64,000 nt of DNA from Ruoffia tabacinasalis (GTDB taxonomy: Bacteria; Bacillota; Bacilli; Lactobacillales; Aerococcaceae), in the NCBI RefSeq assembly GCF_042652985.1, contig NZ_JBHSHQ010000028.1, positions 62,001 through 126,000 on the forward strand, in the 5' to 3' direction. Positions 1-8,500 of the stretch are shown one piece after another. Position 1 is the first letter of the stretch; the number at the start of each line of letters is the position of its first letter. Both the position numbers and the translations under genes were made by a program. The notes under the pieces are model-generated. The model did no database searches and was not told where the DNA came from. It worked only from the letters and a program-made list of their open reading frames with translations.

Positions 1-999
1 ACAACCAATCATATCCGCATGTTCAACGGCAAAGTGAATCGCTTTTCGGTCTTCATCAGTTAGGACATCGATATCAAACTCTGTTTTAGGGAAATTAAGG
101 CCTTTCTCAGCCTTTATTCTTACAGAGCCACCTCTGACTCTCTTTACTAGTAGTAAAGCTTCTGACTCCCCAATTTTTTTCACTTCAAGCTCAATGGACC
201 CATCATCAATCAAAATCGGATCATCAATTGATAATTGCTCAAAAATTTGAGGTATACTGCAACCGATAGTCACTTTAATATCGTCATCAAGAGCTGGTAA
301 ATTTACATAATCTTTAGTCATACGAACTAAATCACCTGCTTTTACTTTGGGTTTCTTAAATTTTGTAAAGACCCAATCCGTTCTAATTTTAGGACCGGCA
401 ATGTCGATTAATATTTTTACTTTTTTATCTAATTCTTCGGCTACTTCATGAATATTGTCTATCATGGCACTCCAAGTATCTTCATTGTCATGCGCTGCAT
501 TAATTCTAGCAACATTCATCCCACTCTCAATTAATTCTTTCAAAAGCACCTTGTCTTCAGATGCTTCTGTAGGCATTGTCACCATAATGCGTGTATTTCT
601 TTCTCTTGGCGCATCTCCAAAAAACAATTGTGTATTCTGAGCAAGTCTGTTTCTTCCAGCTGTTGATTGTTTTGATTCAGGTTCTTCAATCTCCATATCT
701 TTGCCAATTGTATTTCCTAAACGTCTAATAACAGACTCTAAAGTAAATAACGTTCTAGACTCTAATCTACCTAAACTTGATAGACCCCATGAAGATAAAT
801 CTGCTTGTAATGATCGGATATCTCGTCTTCTTAAAGCAAGATAAGCAAACAAATTCCTAGCACTTTCACGAAATTCGTTTCGTTCGATATATTTATCAAT
901 GGCTTTAAATTCAGTTTCAGATTCAGCTTTTATTTGTTGGTATAATTCTGTTAAATCATCATAAATTTGAGTTTGTTCTTCAATACTTGAGTATGTCAT
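1..999 (-). CDS. Pyruvate kinase-like paralogue with N-terminal extension (3' end outside window)
   Basis: The reading frame begins at an ATG at 999-997 after a GAGGTG ribosome site and runs off the left edge (333 codons visible). Residues 1 to about 130 form an extension absent from ordinary pyruvate kinase; it contains the segment LRRRDIRSLQ and then GLSSLGRLES, which I recognise from large pyruvate kinase-like proteins. The kinase barrel starts near residue 135 (IMVTMPTEASED, then GMNVARINAAH). Compared with the true Pyk of this window, NFSH has become NAAH and DTKGPEIRT has become DIAGPKIRT, with the lysine at residue 204. In the family, Glu at that place marks K+-dependent enzymes and Lys marks K+-independent ones. 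It probably acts on phosphoenolpyruvate/pyruvate, but the real substrate is uncertain. It stands alone behind its own promoter with a cre-like site. Confidence 0.8.
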   Translation of the reverse strand, partial: MTYSSIEEQTQIYDDLTELYQQIKAESETEFKAIDKYIERNEFRESARNLFAYLALRRRDIRSLQADLSSWGLSSLGRLESRTLFTLESVIRRLGNTIGKDMEIEEPESKQSTAGRNRLAQNTQLFFGDAPRERNTRIMVTMPTEASEDKVLLKELIESGMNVARINAAHDNEDTWSAMIDNIHEVAEELDKKVKILIDIAGPKIRTDWVFTKFKKPKVKAGDLVRMTKDYVNLPALDDDIKVTIGCSIPQIFEQLSIDDPILIDDGSIELEVKKIGESEALLLVKRVRGGSVRIKAEKGLNFPKTEFDIDVLTDEDRKAIHFAVEHADMIGC

Positions 1000-1032
1000 T
1001 TGTTCACCTCATAATATATTATTGTTAATGTG

Positions 1033-1061
1033 ATTATAACAATATTCATCGACATTTGAAA
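1033..1061 (-). promoter_or_regulatory. Promoter of the pyruvate kinase-like gene
   Basis: On the minus strand the -10 hexamer is a perfect TATAAT (1038-1033). It is 17 bases from a weak -35 hexamer, TTTCAA (1061-1056). The start codon lies 34 bases beyond the -10. The weak -35 overlaps a cre-like site. Confidence 0.55.
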
Positions 1062-1070
1062 ACGTTACCC
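1056..1070 (+). promoter_or_regulatory. cre-like CcpA operator
   Basis: The 15-mer TTGAAAACGTTACCC fits the cre consensus WTGNAANCGNWNNCW at 14 of 15 positions; only the last base differs. It covers the -35 region of the pyruvate kinase-like gene. A CcpA site in that place usually represses. The match is seen; the regulation is inferred. Confidence 0.5.
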
Positions 1071-1120
1071 TTTATTATTACTACATATATATTTATAGGT
1101 ATAAAATTTTATGGAAATAC

Positions 1121-1148
1121 AAAAAAACACTACAAAAATTGCAGTGCT
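1121..1148 (-). terminator. Intrinsic terminator of the DUF2786 gene
   Basis: The arms GCACTGC (1147-1141) and GTAGTGT (1133-1127) pair with two G-U wobbles around a 7-base loop. A run of T follows on the minus strand. It lies just after the stop of the DUF2786 gene. Confidence 0.7.
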
Positions 1149-1168
1149 TTAAACATCTAGTCTATCAT

Positions 1169-1870
1169 TTATTGGTCTAAGTATTTATTCGTTAAAGAAA
1201 CATTTTGTCCACGGTCATAACCATCATGATAGGCATGGCTATTTCGACTTAAATCAGGTTGTTTAAAGGCTAAAGAACCATTAATTTCTTGATTAAACTT
1301 ATCTACAACATCTTGAGGAGTTTTGATAATTAAAGCAAACTTCTCATTATCATCTGCCATCTCTTCTCTTTGCTTGGCAAATTTATGGTCTAAACCATCC
1401 ATAAACCCTTGATAGTAGGCTTTTCGAATTTGAGCTTGAGCGAGTGTAGAATCTTCATTATTATCTTTAATATGAATTCCTGCATAATGCTTCATTGATT
1501 CAGCAGCTAAGTAAAACACTTCATAAGCCAACTCAACATCTTCAGGGTAACCCATTAGAACAAGCTTTCTTTGCACGCTCTTCTGATGTGGTAGACGGTT
1601 ACTCTGCACATAAAACATCACTCTGAAGTTTTCAGAAATGATCTTAACTAACACTTTCTCCCACCAATATAATCGCTTATATACAGAAAGGGATTTGATA
1701 ATAATCTCTTGCTTTCCACCTTCATTTAACTCATCTTGAGAAATTTTATATTTAAGCATTAATTTTTGGGCCATTAATAAGGCTGTTTGACTCTCCTCGT
1801 CATTACCACCGTCTTCAGCAAGTGATAACAAATTACGTATTTTATCGAGAATTTTATCATTGATTGACAC
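1169..1870 (-). CDS. DUF2786 domain-containing protein
   Basis: This 233-residue protein starts with KILDKIRNLLSLAED followed by ALLMAQKLMLKY, the hallmark of the DUF2786 domain (about residues 5-45). The family is of unknown function and occurs in phages and in chromosomes. The remaining 180 residues are soluble and mixed alpha/beta, with no membrane segment and no catalytic motif that I recognise. The start is GTG, placed 7 bases after GGGGG. An ATG overlapping it is in another frame. The gene has its own terminator and is separated from rluD by 75 bases, so it is probably monocistronic. Family assignment is good; function is unknown. Confidence 0.75.
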   Translation of the reverse strand: MSINDKILDKIRNLLSLAEDGGNDEESQTALLMAQKLMLKYKISQDELNEGGKQEIIIKSLSVYKRLYWWEKVLVKIISENFRVMFYVQSNRLPHQKSVQRKLVLMGYPEDVELAYEVFYLAAESMKHYAGIHIKDNNEDSTLAQAQIRKAYYQGFMDGLDHKFAKQREEMADDNEKFALIIKTPQDVVDKFNQEINGSLAFKQPDLSRNSHAYHDGYDRGQNVSLTNKYLDQ

Positions 1871-1945
1871 ATTAATACCCCCTTGTTATGGCAATATAAC
1901 TAATTTTATCATATTTTGAGACAAAATATAAATACAATGCCTAAT

Positions 1946-2884
1946 TTAACGTAAAGTTCTTAAAACTTCTTCAAATCGATCTGGTAAATCTGTTTCGAAA
2001 TTCATTGCTTCCCCAGATGTTGGATGTACAAAATGAAGCGACTGGGCATGTAAGAACTGGCCATCATCAAGTCTCGCTAATTGCCCTTTCATTTGGCCTA
2101 CACCTTGACGATACAAGGGATCACCGACGATTGGATGCCCAATAAACTCTAAATGGACACGAATTTGATGTGTACGTCCAGTTTTTAACTCAACTTTAAC
2201 GAGTGTATTATGTGCAAAAGTTTCTAGTACTTCAAAATGAGTGAGCGCGTATCTACCTGCATGATTGGTCGTGTATTTAATACGATTACTCGGATCACGA
2301 TTAATTGGCGCTTCTATGATACCTGTAAGTGTTTCAATCACTTCATTGACTAAAGCAACATACGTACGTCCCATTGAGTGGTCTTCTAATTGCTCACTAA
2401 GTTTTTGATGTGCATGATTATTTTTAGCTACAACGATGAGCCCAGAAGTATCCTTATCAATTCTATGTACGATCCCTGGACGGACAGTATCTTCATTATT
2501 AGATAAATTATCATCTAAATAATACACTAAAGCATTCACTAAAGTTCCACTTGGATGTCCTTTTGACGGATGAACAACCATATCAATCGGTTTATTAATA
2601 ACCAAGACATCATCATCTTCATAAACGATATCTAATGGGATATCCTCAGGTAAGATATCCATTTGCTCTTCTTCGGGAATTTCAACGTTAATTACTTCAC
2701 TCCCATTTAATTTGTAATTTGCTTTTTGATGCACGCCATCAACAGTAATATGCTGATTTTTTAATAATTTTTGAATGGTAGAACGGCTGTAAGTTTCTTC
2801 AGATAATAAGTCTACTAATACTTTATCTAAACGACCTACTTCGCCTTGTAATTCAAATTTTTTTGTTTCTTTAATTTTTGTCAT
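1946..2884 (-). CDS. rluD: RluD-family 23S rRNA pseudouridine synthase
   Basis: The protein of 312 residues has an N-terminal S4 RNA-binding domain (about 15-75) and a pseudouridine synthase domain with the motif HRIDKDTSGL near residue 140, whose second Asp is the catalytic nucleophile. GRTHQIRVH further on is the second family signature. It isomerises uridines to pseudouridine in large-subunit rRNA; the exact site cannot be read from sequence. It corresponds to the gene downstream of lspA in Bacillus (ylyB). The start overlaps the lspA stop by one base (TAATG), so the two are translationally coupled. Confidence 0.93.
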   Translation of the reverse strand: MTKIKETKKFELQGEVGRLDKVLVDLLSEETYSRSTIQKLLKNQHITVDGVHQKANYKLNGSEVINVEIPEEEQMDILPEDIPLDIVYEDDDVLVINKPIDMVVHPSKGHPSGTLVNALVYYLDDNLSNNEDTVRPGIVHRIDKDTSGLIVVAKNNHAHQKLSEQLEDHSMGRTYVALVNEVIETLTGIIEAPINRDPSNRIKYTTNHAGRYALTHFEVLETFAHNTLVKVELKTGRTHQIRVHLEFIGHPIVGDPLYRQGVGQMKGQLARLDDGQFLHAQSLHFVHPTSGEAMNFETDLPDRFEEVLRTLR

Positions 2885-3342
2885 TATAAAACATCCTCTG
2901 TATTTTCAAAAAATAATATTACGATAATAAGTAATACGACTCCGATTGTCAGTGCAGCATCCGCTACATTGAAAATCGGAAAATCTATAAACTTGAGTCT
3001 AAACATATCAATTACGTAACCTAAACGAATTCGGTCGATAAAATTACCAACGGCTCCACCGAGAATTAAACCGTAACTTAAACGAGTTATAAAATGATGG
3101 TCACGATTCTTGAAGATCAAATAAATAATATAAGCAGCAGCCAACACGGTAATAATTAAAAAGAAATTCACTCGACCCGAGAACAAGCCCCAGCCAGCAC
3201 CATCGTTACGTAAGTAGAAAAAATCGAAAACATTCGCAATTCCTCTAGCTGATTCCCCTACTTGTAAATTTGTTACCGTCAAAAACTTGACAATTTGGTC
3301 AAAAACAATTAATAATATTGCAACGAAAAAAGATAAAAACAT
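2884..3342 (-). CDS. lspA: Lipoprotein signal peptidase (signal peptidase II)
   Basis: This is a 152-residue inner-membrane aspartic protease with four hydrophobic segments. The two catalytic aspartates lie in NFIDRIRLGYVIDM and in FNVADAALTIG; LRNDGAGWGLF is the conserved first motif. It cleaves the signal peptide of diacylglyceryl-modified prolipoproteins, such as the two lipoproteins encoded just across the divergent intergenic region. Length is typical. It is the first gene of a two-gene unit with rluD, with a TATAAT -10 in the divergent region. Confidence 0.97.
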   Translation of the reverse strand: MFLSFFVAILLIVFDQIVKFLTVTNLQVGESARGIANVFDFFYLRNDGAGWGLFSGRVNFFLIITVLAAAYIIYLIFKNRDHHFITRLSYGLILGGAVGNFIDRIRLGYVIDMFRLKFIDFPIFNVADAALTIGVVLLIIVILFFENTEDVL

Positions 3343-3382
3343 AGATACTCCTTGTTGTTAGGTTCTAAATATTTAATAATAT

Positions 3383-3411
3383 TTGAATTGCTAATAGTGT
3401 TATTATATACT
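3383..3411 (+). promoter_or_regulatory. Promoter of the lipoprotein pair, overlapping the lspA -10
   Basis: TTGAAT (3383-3388) and TATACT (3406-3411) are 17 bases apart on the plus strand. On the minus strand a TATAAT (3407-3402) serves as a likely -10 for lspA. The two promoters overlap back to back, so polymerases may compete. Confidence 0.5.
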
Positions 3412-3473
3412 AATCTAAGTAAAATTTAAATTTATTATTTTTTAAACAATTTAAACATTTTTAAGGAGAGTCT

Positions 3474-4115
3474 ATGAAACATTTGAATAAAATTGTAATA
3501 CTCTTAATAACAACACTATTTATTGCTGGTTGTGATAACTCATTAGAAAGAGCTGATAAAACAGTCAGTCTCGTTCAGGAGAACGTTACGAGTATTGTTA
3601 ATGAGTTAACAGAAATACAACTTGCTGAAGGAAACCTACAAGCAGAATTTGAAAGTACCATTGCTAACGCTGGAGATGATCTTACTTACTTTGCAAGTGA
3701 TGATTCACCCATCCAACAAAATATTCAACGCCGTAAAGAGCATTTAACAAAATTGGAAGAAGTTCGTGGTGAATTGGATACAATGATTGAGGAATTTTCT
3801 AATCAAGTTGATAATAGCCCGCTTCCAACTGAACAAGTGACAAATCAAATTACTCAGTTACAGGAATTGTCTCAAGAAATCGTTACTTACATATCTGATT
3901 ATCGAGAAAACATTGAAACTGAATCAATTGTTTACAAATCGATTGCAAATCCAGAAACGGATTACTCATCTTTCTTTGCTGTATTTGATAGAGTGTCGCA
4001 GTTACATACGACCAATCAAATTAATTTAGAGCGTATCTTAGGGTACTTTGAACCTATCAATGCGCAATTAATTAATTTTAAAGTATATTTAGCTAATTTA
4101 CAAGAATCAAATTAG
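3474..4115 (+). CDS. YkyA-like lipoprotein, putative cell-wall binding
   Basis: A type II signal peptide of 19 residues ends in the lipobox LFIAGC, with Cys20 as the lipidation site. The mature part is almost entirely helical with heptad-like stretches, ending in a segment (IVYKSIANPETDYSSFF) typical of the YkyA family (PF10368), annotated in Bacillus as a putative cell-wall binding lipoprotein. No enzyme motif is visible. It is the first gene of a two-gene plus-strand unit, 33 bases before a second lipoprotein gene. Family call is from remembered pattern, so moderately sure. Confidence 0.65.
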   Translation: MKHLNKIVILLITTLFIAGCDNSLERADKTVSLVQENVTSIVNELTEIQLAEGNLQAEFESTIANAGDDLTYFASDDSPIQQNIQRRKEHLTKLEEVRGELDTMIEEFSNQVDNSPLPTEQVTNQITQLQELSQEIVTYISDYRENIETESIVYKSIANPETDYSSFFAVFDRVSQLHTTNQINLERILGYFEPINAQLINFKVYLANLQESN

Positions 4116-4148
4116 GAATTTGTAATAAAGACAAGAGGAGTTTTTAAT

Positions 4149-5507
4149 ATGTCCAACCTAAAAAACAAAAAGGTCAACTCTTATACCAAAGTATTTGCAT
4201 TACTTTTGCTATCGGTATTTGTTTTGGCAAGTTGTCAGCAGTCAAATACTGCTGAACAACAAGAACCGCAGTACTATACGCTACCAGAAGTAACACCAAA
4301 GTATGACAGTGAGACGGTCACTGATTTCAATAGCCGAGTTGCTACAAATGATACAAATCGTTATGAAGGTTTAGTGATACCGGATGAGCCATTGTTATCT
4401 CAACCCGAACAATTACCATCTGCTCTTTTCTATGATAGTGGAATCTCTATTCCTTATCCCGAAGATGGAGTTAAAGGTGTTTACCTAACGGCTGAGAATG
4501 TTGCCAATGAAGAATATTTTAACTACATCATTGATTACATCAATGAAACAGAATTAAATGCTGTAGTTATTGACTTTAAAGATGATTGGGGTAACGTTAT
4601 TCCACCCATTGAAACTGACAATGAGTATGTTCAACAAAACGTGATTGGATCGGTAGACTACGCTGAGGTATTGGGTGTCCTAGAAGAGAACGAAATTTAT
4701 CCGATTGCTCGTATCACAACTTTTAAAGATAATTTATTAGCTGAGGCGCGTCCAGACTTATCATTTGAAGATTCTACCACAGGTGAAACTTGGACAGATG
4801 GAAATGGTTCTAAGTTCATTAACCCATTCAGTCAAGAAGCTTGGGATTATGTTCTTACGATTGCTGAAGAAGCTGCAAAAATGGGCTTCAAAGATATTCA
4901 ATTTGACTACATTCGTTTCCCTGAAGGATTCGAAACTTTCCATACTCAATTAGAATATGAAGTGGGAGAATATTCGGTTTTTGAATCAGATAATCCTGAA
5001 GAACAAGGTTATGAGCGTGTTGCCGCCATTAATGATTTTTTAACTTATGCTGATAACCGACTAACGCCTTATGGAGTTAATATAAGTGCGGATATCTTCG
5101 GATATACAGCGATTGCTGGAGATGCTCCGGATGTTCGTGGTATTGGGCAAAACTTCACCCAAATGGCTGAACGTGTAGATGTGGTATCTTCTATGATTTA
5201 CCCTTCTCACTGGACTTCTGGATTCTTTGGATTTGATGTACCAGACTATTACCCTTATGAATTTACTAATACTTACATTCAAGAAGAATTATATGTGTTA
5301 GGTCCCGTTCAAAATAATGTTGTCTCAAGACCTTGGTTACAGGACTTTACGATGTTCATGGAGTACGGTCCAACTGAAGTTCAAGGACAAATTAATGCCT
5401 TAGCTGAAAACGGCATTCATGAGTATTTACTTTGGAATGCAGCTGGTGAATATACAACGGGTGTTGATTATGCTCCTGATGTAGAGACGGTACAAGTAAC
5501 TGAATAA
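4149..5507 (+). CDS. Lipoprotein with DUF4015 glycoside hydrolase-like domain
   Basis: The protein of 452 residues has a signal peptide with lipobox FVLASC (Cys29), a spacer of about 90 residues, and then a TIM-barrel-like domain starting at GVKGVYLTAENVA. The segments AVVIDFKDDWGN and DIQFDYIRFPEG match the putative glycoside hydrolase family DUF4015 (PF13200), whose members are predicted to act on extracellular polysaccharide. The acidic residues in FDYIRFPEG are candidate catalytic groups. It sits outside the membrane, attached by lipid. A GAGGAG ribosome site precedes the ATG, and a strong terminator follows. Substrate unknown. Confidence 0.8.
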   Translation: MSNLKNKKVNSYTKVFALLLLSVFVLASCQQSNTAEQQEPQYYTLPEVTPKYDSETVTDFNSRVATNDTNRYEGLVIPDEPLLSQPEQLPSALFYDSGISIPYPEDGVKGVYLTAENVANEEYFNYIIDYINETELNAVVIDFKDDWGNVIPPIETDNEYVQQNVIGSVDYAEVLGVLEENEIYPIARITTFKDNLLAEARPDLSFEDSTTGETWTDGNGSKFINPFSQEAWDYVLTIAEEAAKMGFKDIQFDYIRFPEGFETFHTQLEYEVGEYSVFESDNPEEQGYERVAAINDFLTYADNRLTPYGVNISADIFGYTAIAGDAPDVRGIGQNFTQMAERVDVVSSMIYPSHWTSGFFGFDVPDYYPYEFTNTYIQEELYVLGPVQNNVVSRPWLQDFTMFMEYGPTEVQGQINALAENGIHEYLLWNAAGEYTTGVDYAPDVETVQVTE

Positions 5508-5511
5508 AGAT

Positions 5512-5549
5512 AAAAGAGCTCGACTAGTTTTGCTAGTCGAGCTCTTTTT
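5512..5549. terminator. Bidirectional terminator between lipoprotein pair and addA
   Basis: A perfect 16-base inverted repeat (5512-5527 and 5533-5548) with a TTTTG loop. Runs of A and T on the two sides give a U-tract in both directions. It ends the plus-strand lipoprotein unit and the minus-strand addBA unit, which converge here. Confidence 0.92.
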
Positions 5550-5555
5550 ATATTC

Positions 5556-8500
5556 TTAAAGTTGATACATTGTATCGATTGGAATGGATACCCCAAAATC
5601 CAATAGTACTATATATGCTTGCCTAATTGGTTTGTTGTAAGCAATTGTCAGTGCTTTTGAATACAAACTAATTTGGAAACGATATTTATTTACAATTTGT
5701 TCAATTTGTTTTTCTTTTGTCATATTGGCATAAGGTTTATAGCGATCCGTTTTGTAGTCATAGATGACGATATCTTCATCAAATTCAATAAAGTTATCGA
5801 TAACCCCATGAATTAGCAACTGATCTTCAGACAATTCTTTCATGTTCTCTGCTGCAATATTATTTTCAAATAATTTTAATGCTGGAGTTAAATAAGAAAA
5901 TGCTTGTTCCTTTTTAACTCGATCTGCATGTTCAATCGTTAACTGTCCTAATTCACTTTGAATAAAAGTGATGACACTATCATAGTTGATTAATTCGGCC
6001 AATTGTTTACTAATGTGTTTCGTTTCAACGAGAGATTGGCTAGTTTTAATTAATATTTCTTTTAATTGTGTTTGATTTTTCTCTCCCAAAATCGAAAAGT
6101 CTAACTGTTGTAATAAGAAGTGTGTTGCGCTCCCTATTTCAGCATAATTTGGTTTGGTTTCTAAGTTATCTATGAATTTAGGTGGTTGAAACGTATCTTC
6201 AGTATAGCGAATTCCTTGAATAGACGAAGAGCTTTCGTGTTCTTCAACATTTTGGCTTTCGTTCGAGTTACCACTACGGTCTTCGAAATAAGCAATTTTA
6301 TCGATACGCGGTTCTTCGTATAAGCGTTTCAATTCAGATACAGATTGATAACTTGAGGTATTCGTCGCTAATTCATATGTGTAGTTATAATTAAATAACT
6401 GATTCATATGATTATAGACGCTTTGATCACTTAAATCATTGACGTCAAGACGTCCAATTTGCTTAGCTAAATTGGGTTTCTTTGAGTAATTTACTGGTAT
6501 TTGATATTGAATTTGTAAATCTGCAATGCTTTGTAAATCGATAAACTCAATATTGATTTGCGATAGATTAAATTCAGCTAAACCGGAATCAGTTTGACCT
6601 TTAGCGATGGCTTGTCTAATCCAATCTAACCAACTTGAAGCACTTTGGCGCTCCTGTAAAGGAACCATTAATGTCTCATGATTACTTTTATCTTGCGTCG
6701 CTTCTTGTTTAGTATGCCACTCTTCTTCATTTTTAATCGTTCCAACAATCATGAGCTTTTGCTCACATCTCGTTAAGGCTACGTATAATTTACGCATTTC
6801 TTCCGCTTTTAACATATTTTCCTTTTCAATCTTAAATGCTTGTTTTGTAAAGGAGTCAAATTTAATACGGTTTTCAAAGTCATAGTAATCAGAACTAATC
6901 CCAAAGTGTTTTGAAGCGATGTATGATTTCGACCTTGCGTCTTGTAAATTGAATTTTTTAGCTGTATCCATTAGATATACAATTGGAAACTCTAAACCTT
7001 TACTAGCATGTACAGTCATCAGTCTCACAAAATTTTGTTCCCCATCGAGTAAAACTGGCTCTGCTAAGTCATTTTGTTGTTGCATTACTTTCTCAATGTA
7101 GCGAATAAAGCCAAAGACGCCTTTATATTGGCTTTGCTCAAATTCCAATGCTTTCTCGTACAAAGCATGTAAGTTCGCCTCGCGTTGGACTCCGTTATTT
7201 AAACCTGCTACATAATCTAGGAAAGATGTTTCTTGGTAAATCGTCCAAATTAAATCCACTAAGGAAATGCGTTTTGACAAGGCGTTCCAATGTGTCAATT
7301 GCTTGAAGAAGTTACTCAATTTCTGATGGATATCTTTATTACTCTCTTGGATTTCTGGGTCATTTAAGTAAGCAATGACTGCTTCATAGAACAAGCCATT
7401 GGGAGAATGAATCCTAATCTTACTTAAGGCTTCATCATCTAATTGAACAAAATATGATCGTAATATCGCAACTAATGGGATATCTTGTAAAGGATTGTCG
7501 ATTAGTTTTAATAACGCTAACATTAATTGAACTTCTTGTCTTTGAAAATAATTCTCAACTTTTTGAGCATAAATCGGTACATCATAACTTTCTAAGATTC
7601 GTTGTGCAATTAAGAAAGGCTTTCGTGTTGGCGTAAGAATAACAAAATCCGAGAATGTTACGGGTCTTTGTTTTTTCAACTTCTTATCATAGACTAAGTA
7701 ACCTTCTGCTACTTTATTTCGAATATCTTGAGCGATAATATGGCTTTCAGCTTCTAATGAAGTATCTGCTAATGCAATCTCATCACTGGCTGCCTCATCG
7801 ATTTCTTCACTCTCTTGATTTTCTTTTTCATATAAGAGTAGTTGAATATTAAAGTCTTCATGTGGCGCTGCTGGTTCAAAAGATTTATTCCCAGTTGTAA
7901 GTGATTCTGCTTTTCCATAATTCATCTCACCAAATTCTGAATCCATCACCCGCTCAAATACGAAGTTTGTAAATTGCAGTATTTCATCTCTTGAACGGTA
8001 ATTTTTATCTAAGATAATGAGCTTATCTTCGCTAGAATTTGCATAGTTTAAATACCGATTTAAAAATAAACTCGGCTCTGCCATTCTAAAACCATAAATC
8101 GATTGCTTTACGTCCCCTACCATAAATAAGTTATCGTTTAATTCAGTTCGTGTCTCATGTGATAAAAAGTATAAAATGTCATTTTGGATATCATTAATAT
8201 CTTGGTACTCATCAATCATTATTTCTTTAAATTTATCATGATAAAACATTGCAGCTGAACTGACTTGTCTTTGTTCATTTTCTTGGTTTAATGGCGCTAA
8301 AATATCTAAGGCGAGATGTTCTAAATCATTATAATCAATCATATTTATCGATGTTTTATGTTTAGCTAATCGGTCCATAAATAGTTTAGCTAATTGAGAT
8401 AAGGAATAAATAATGTTTCCCTGCTCTTGTTCCACTTTTTCAGTTAACTTATATTCATAAGTAAAGATTGGCACTATGTTTTTAGTGATAATGTCTTTTG

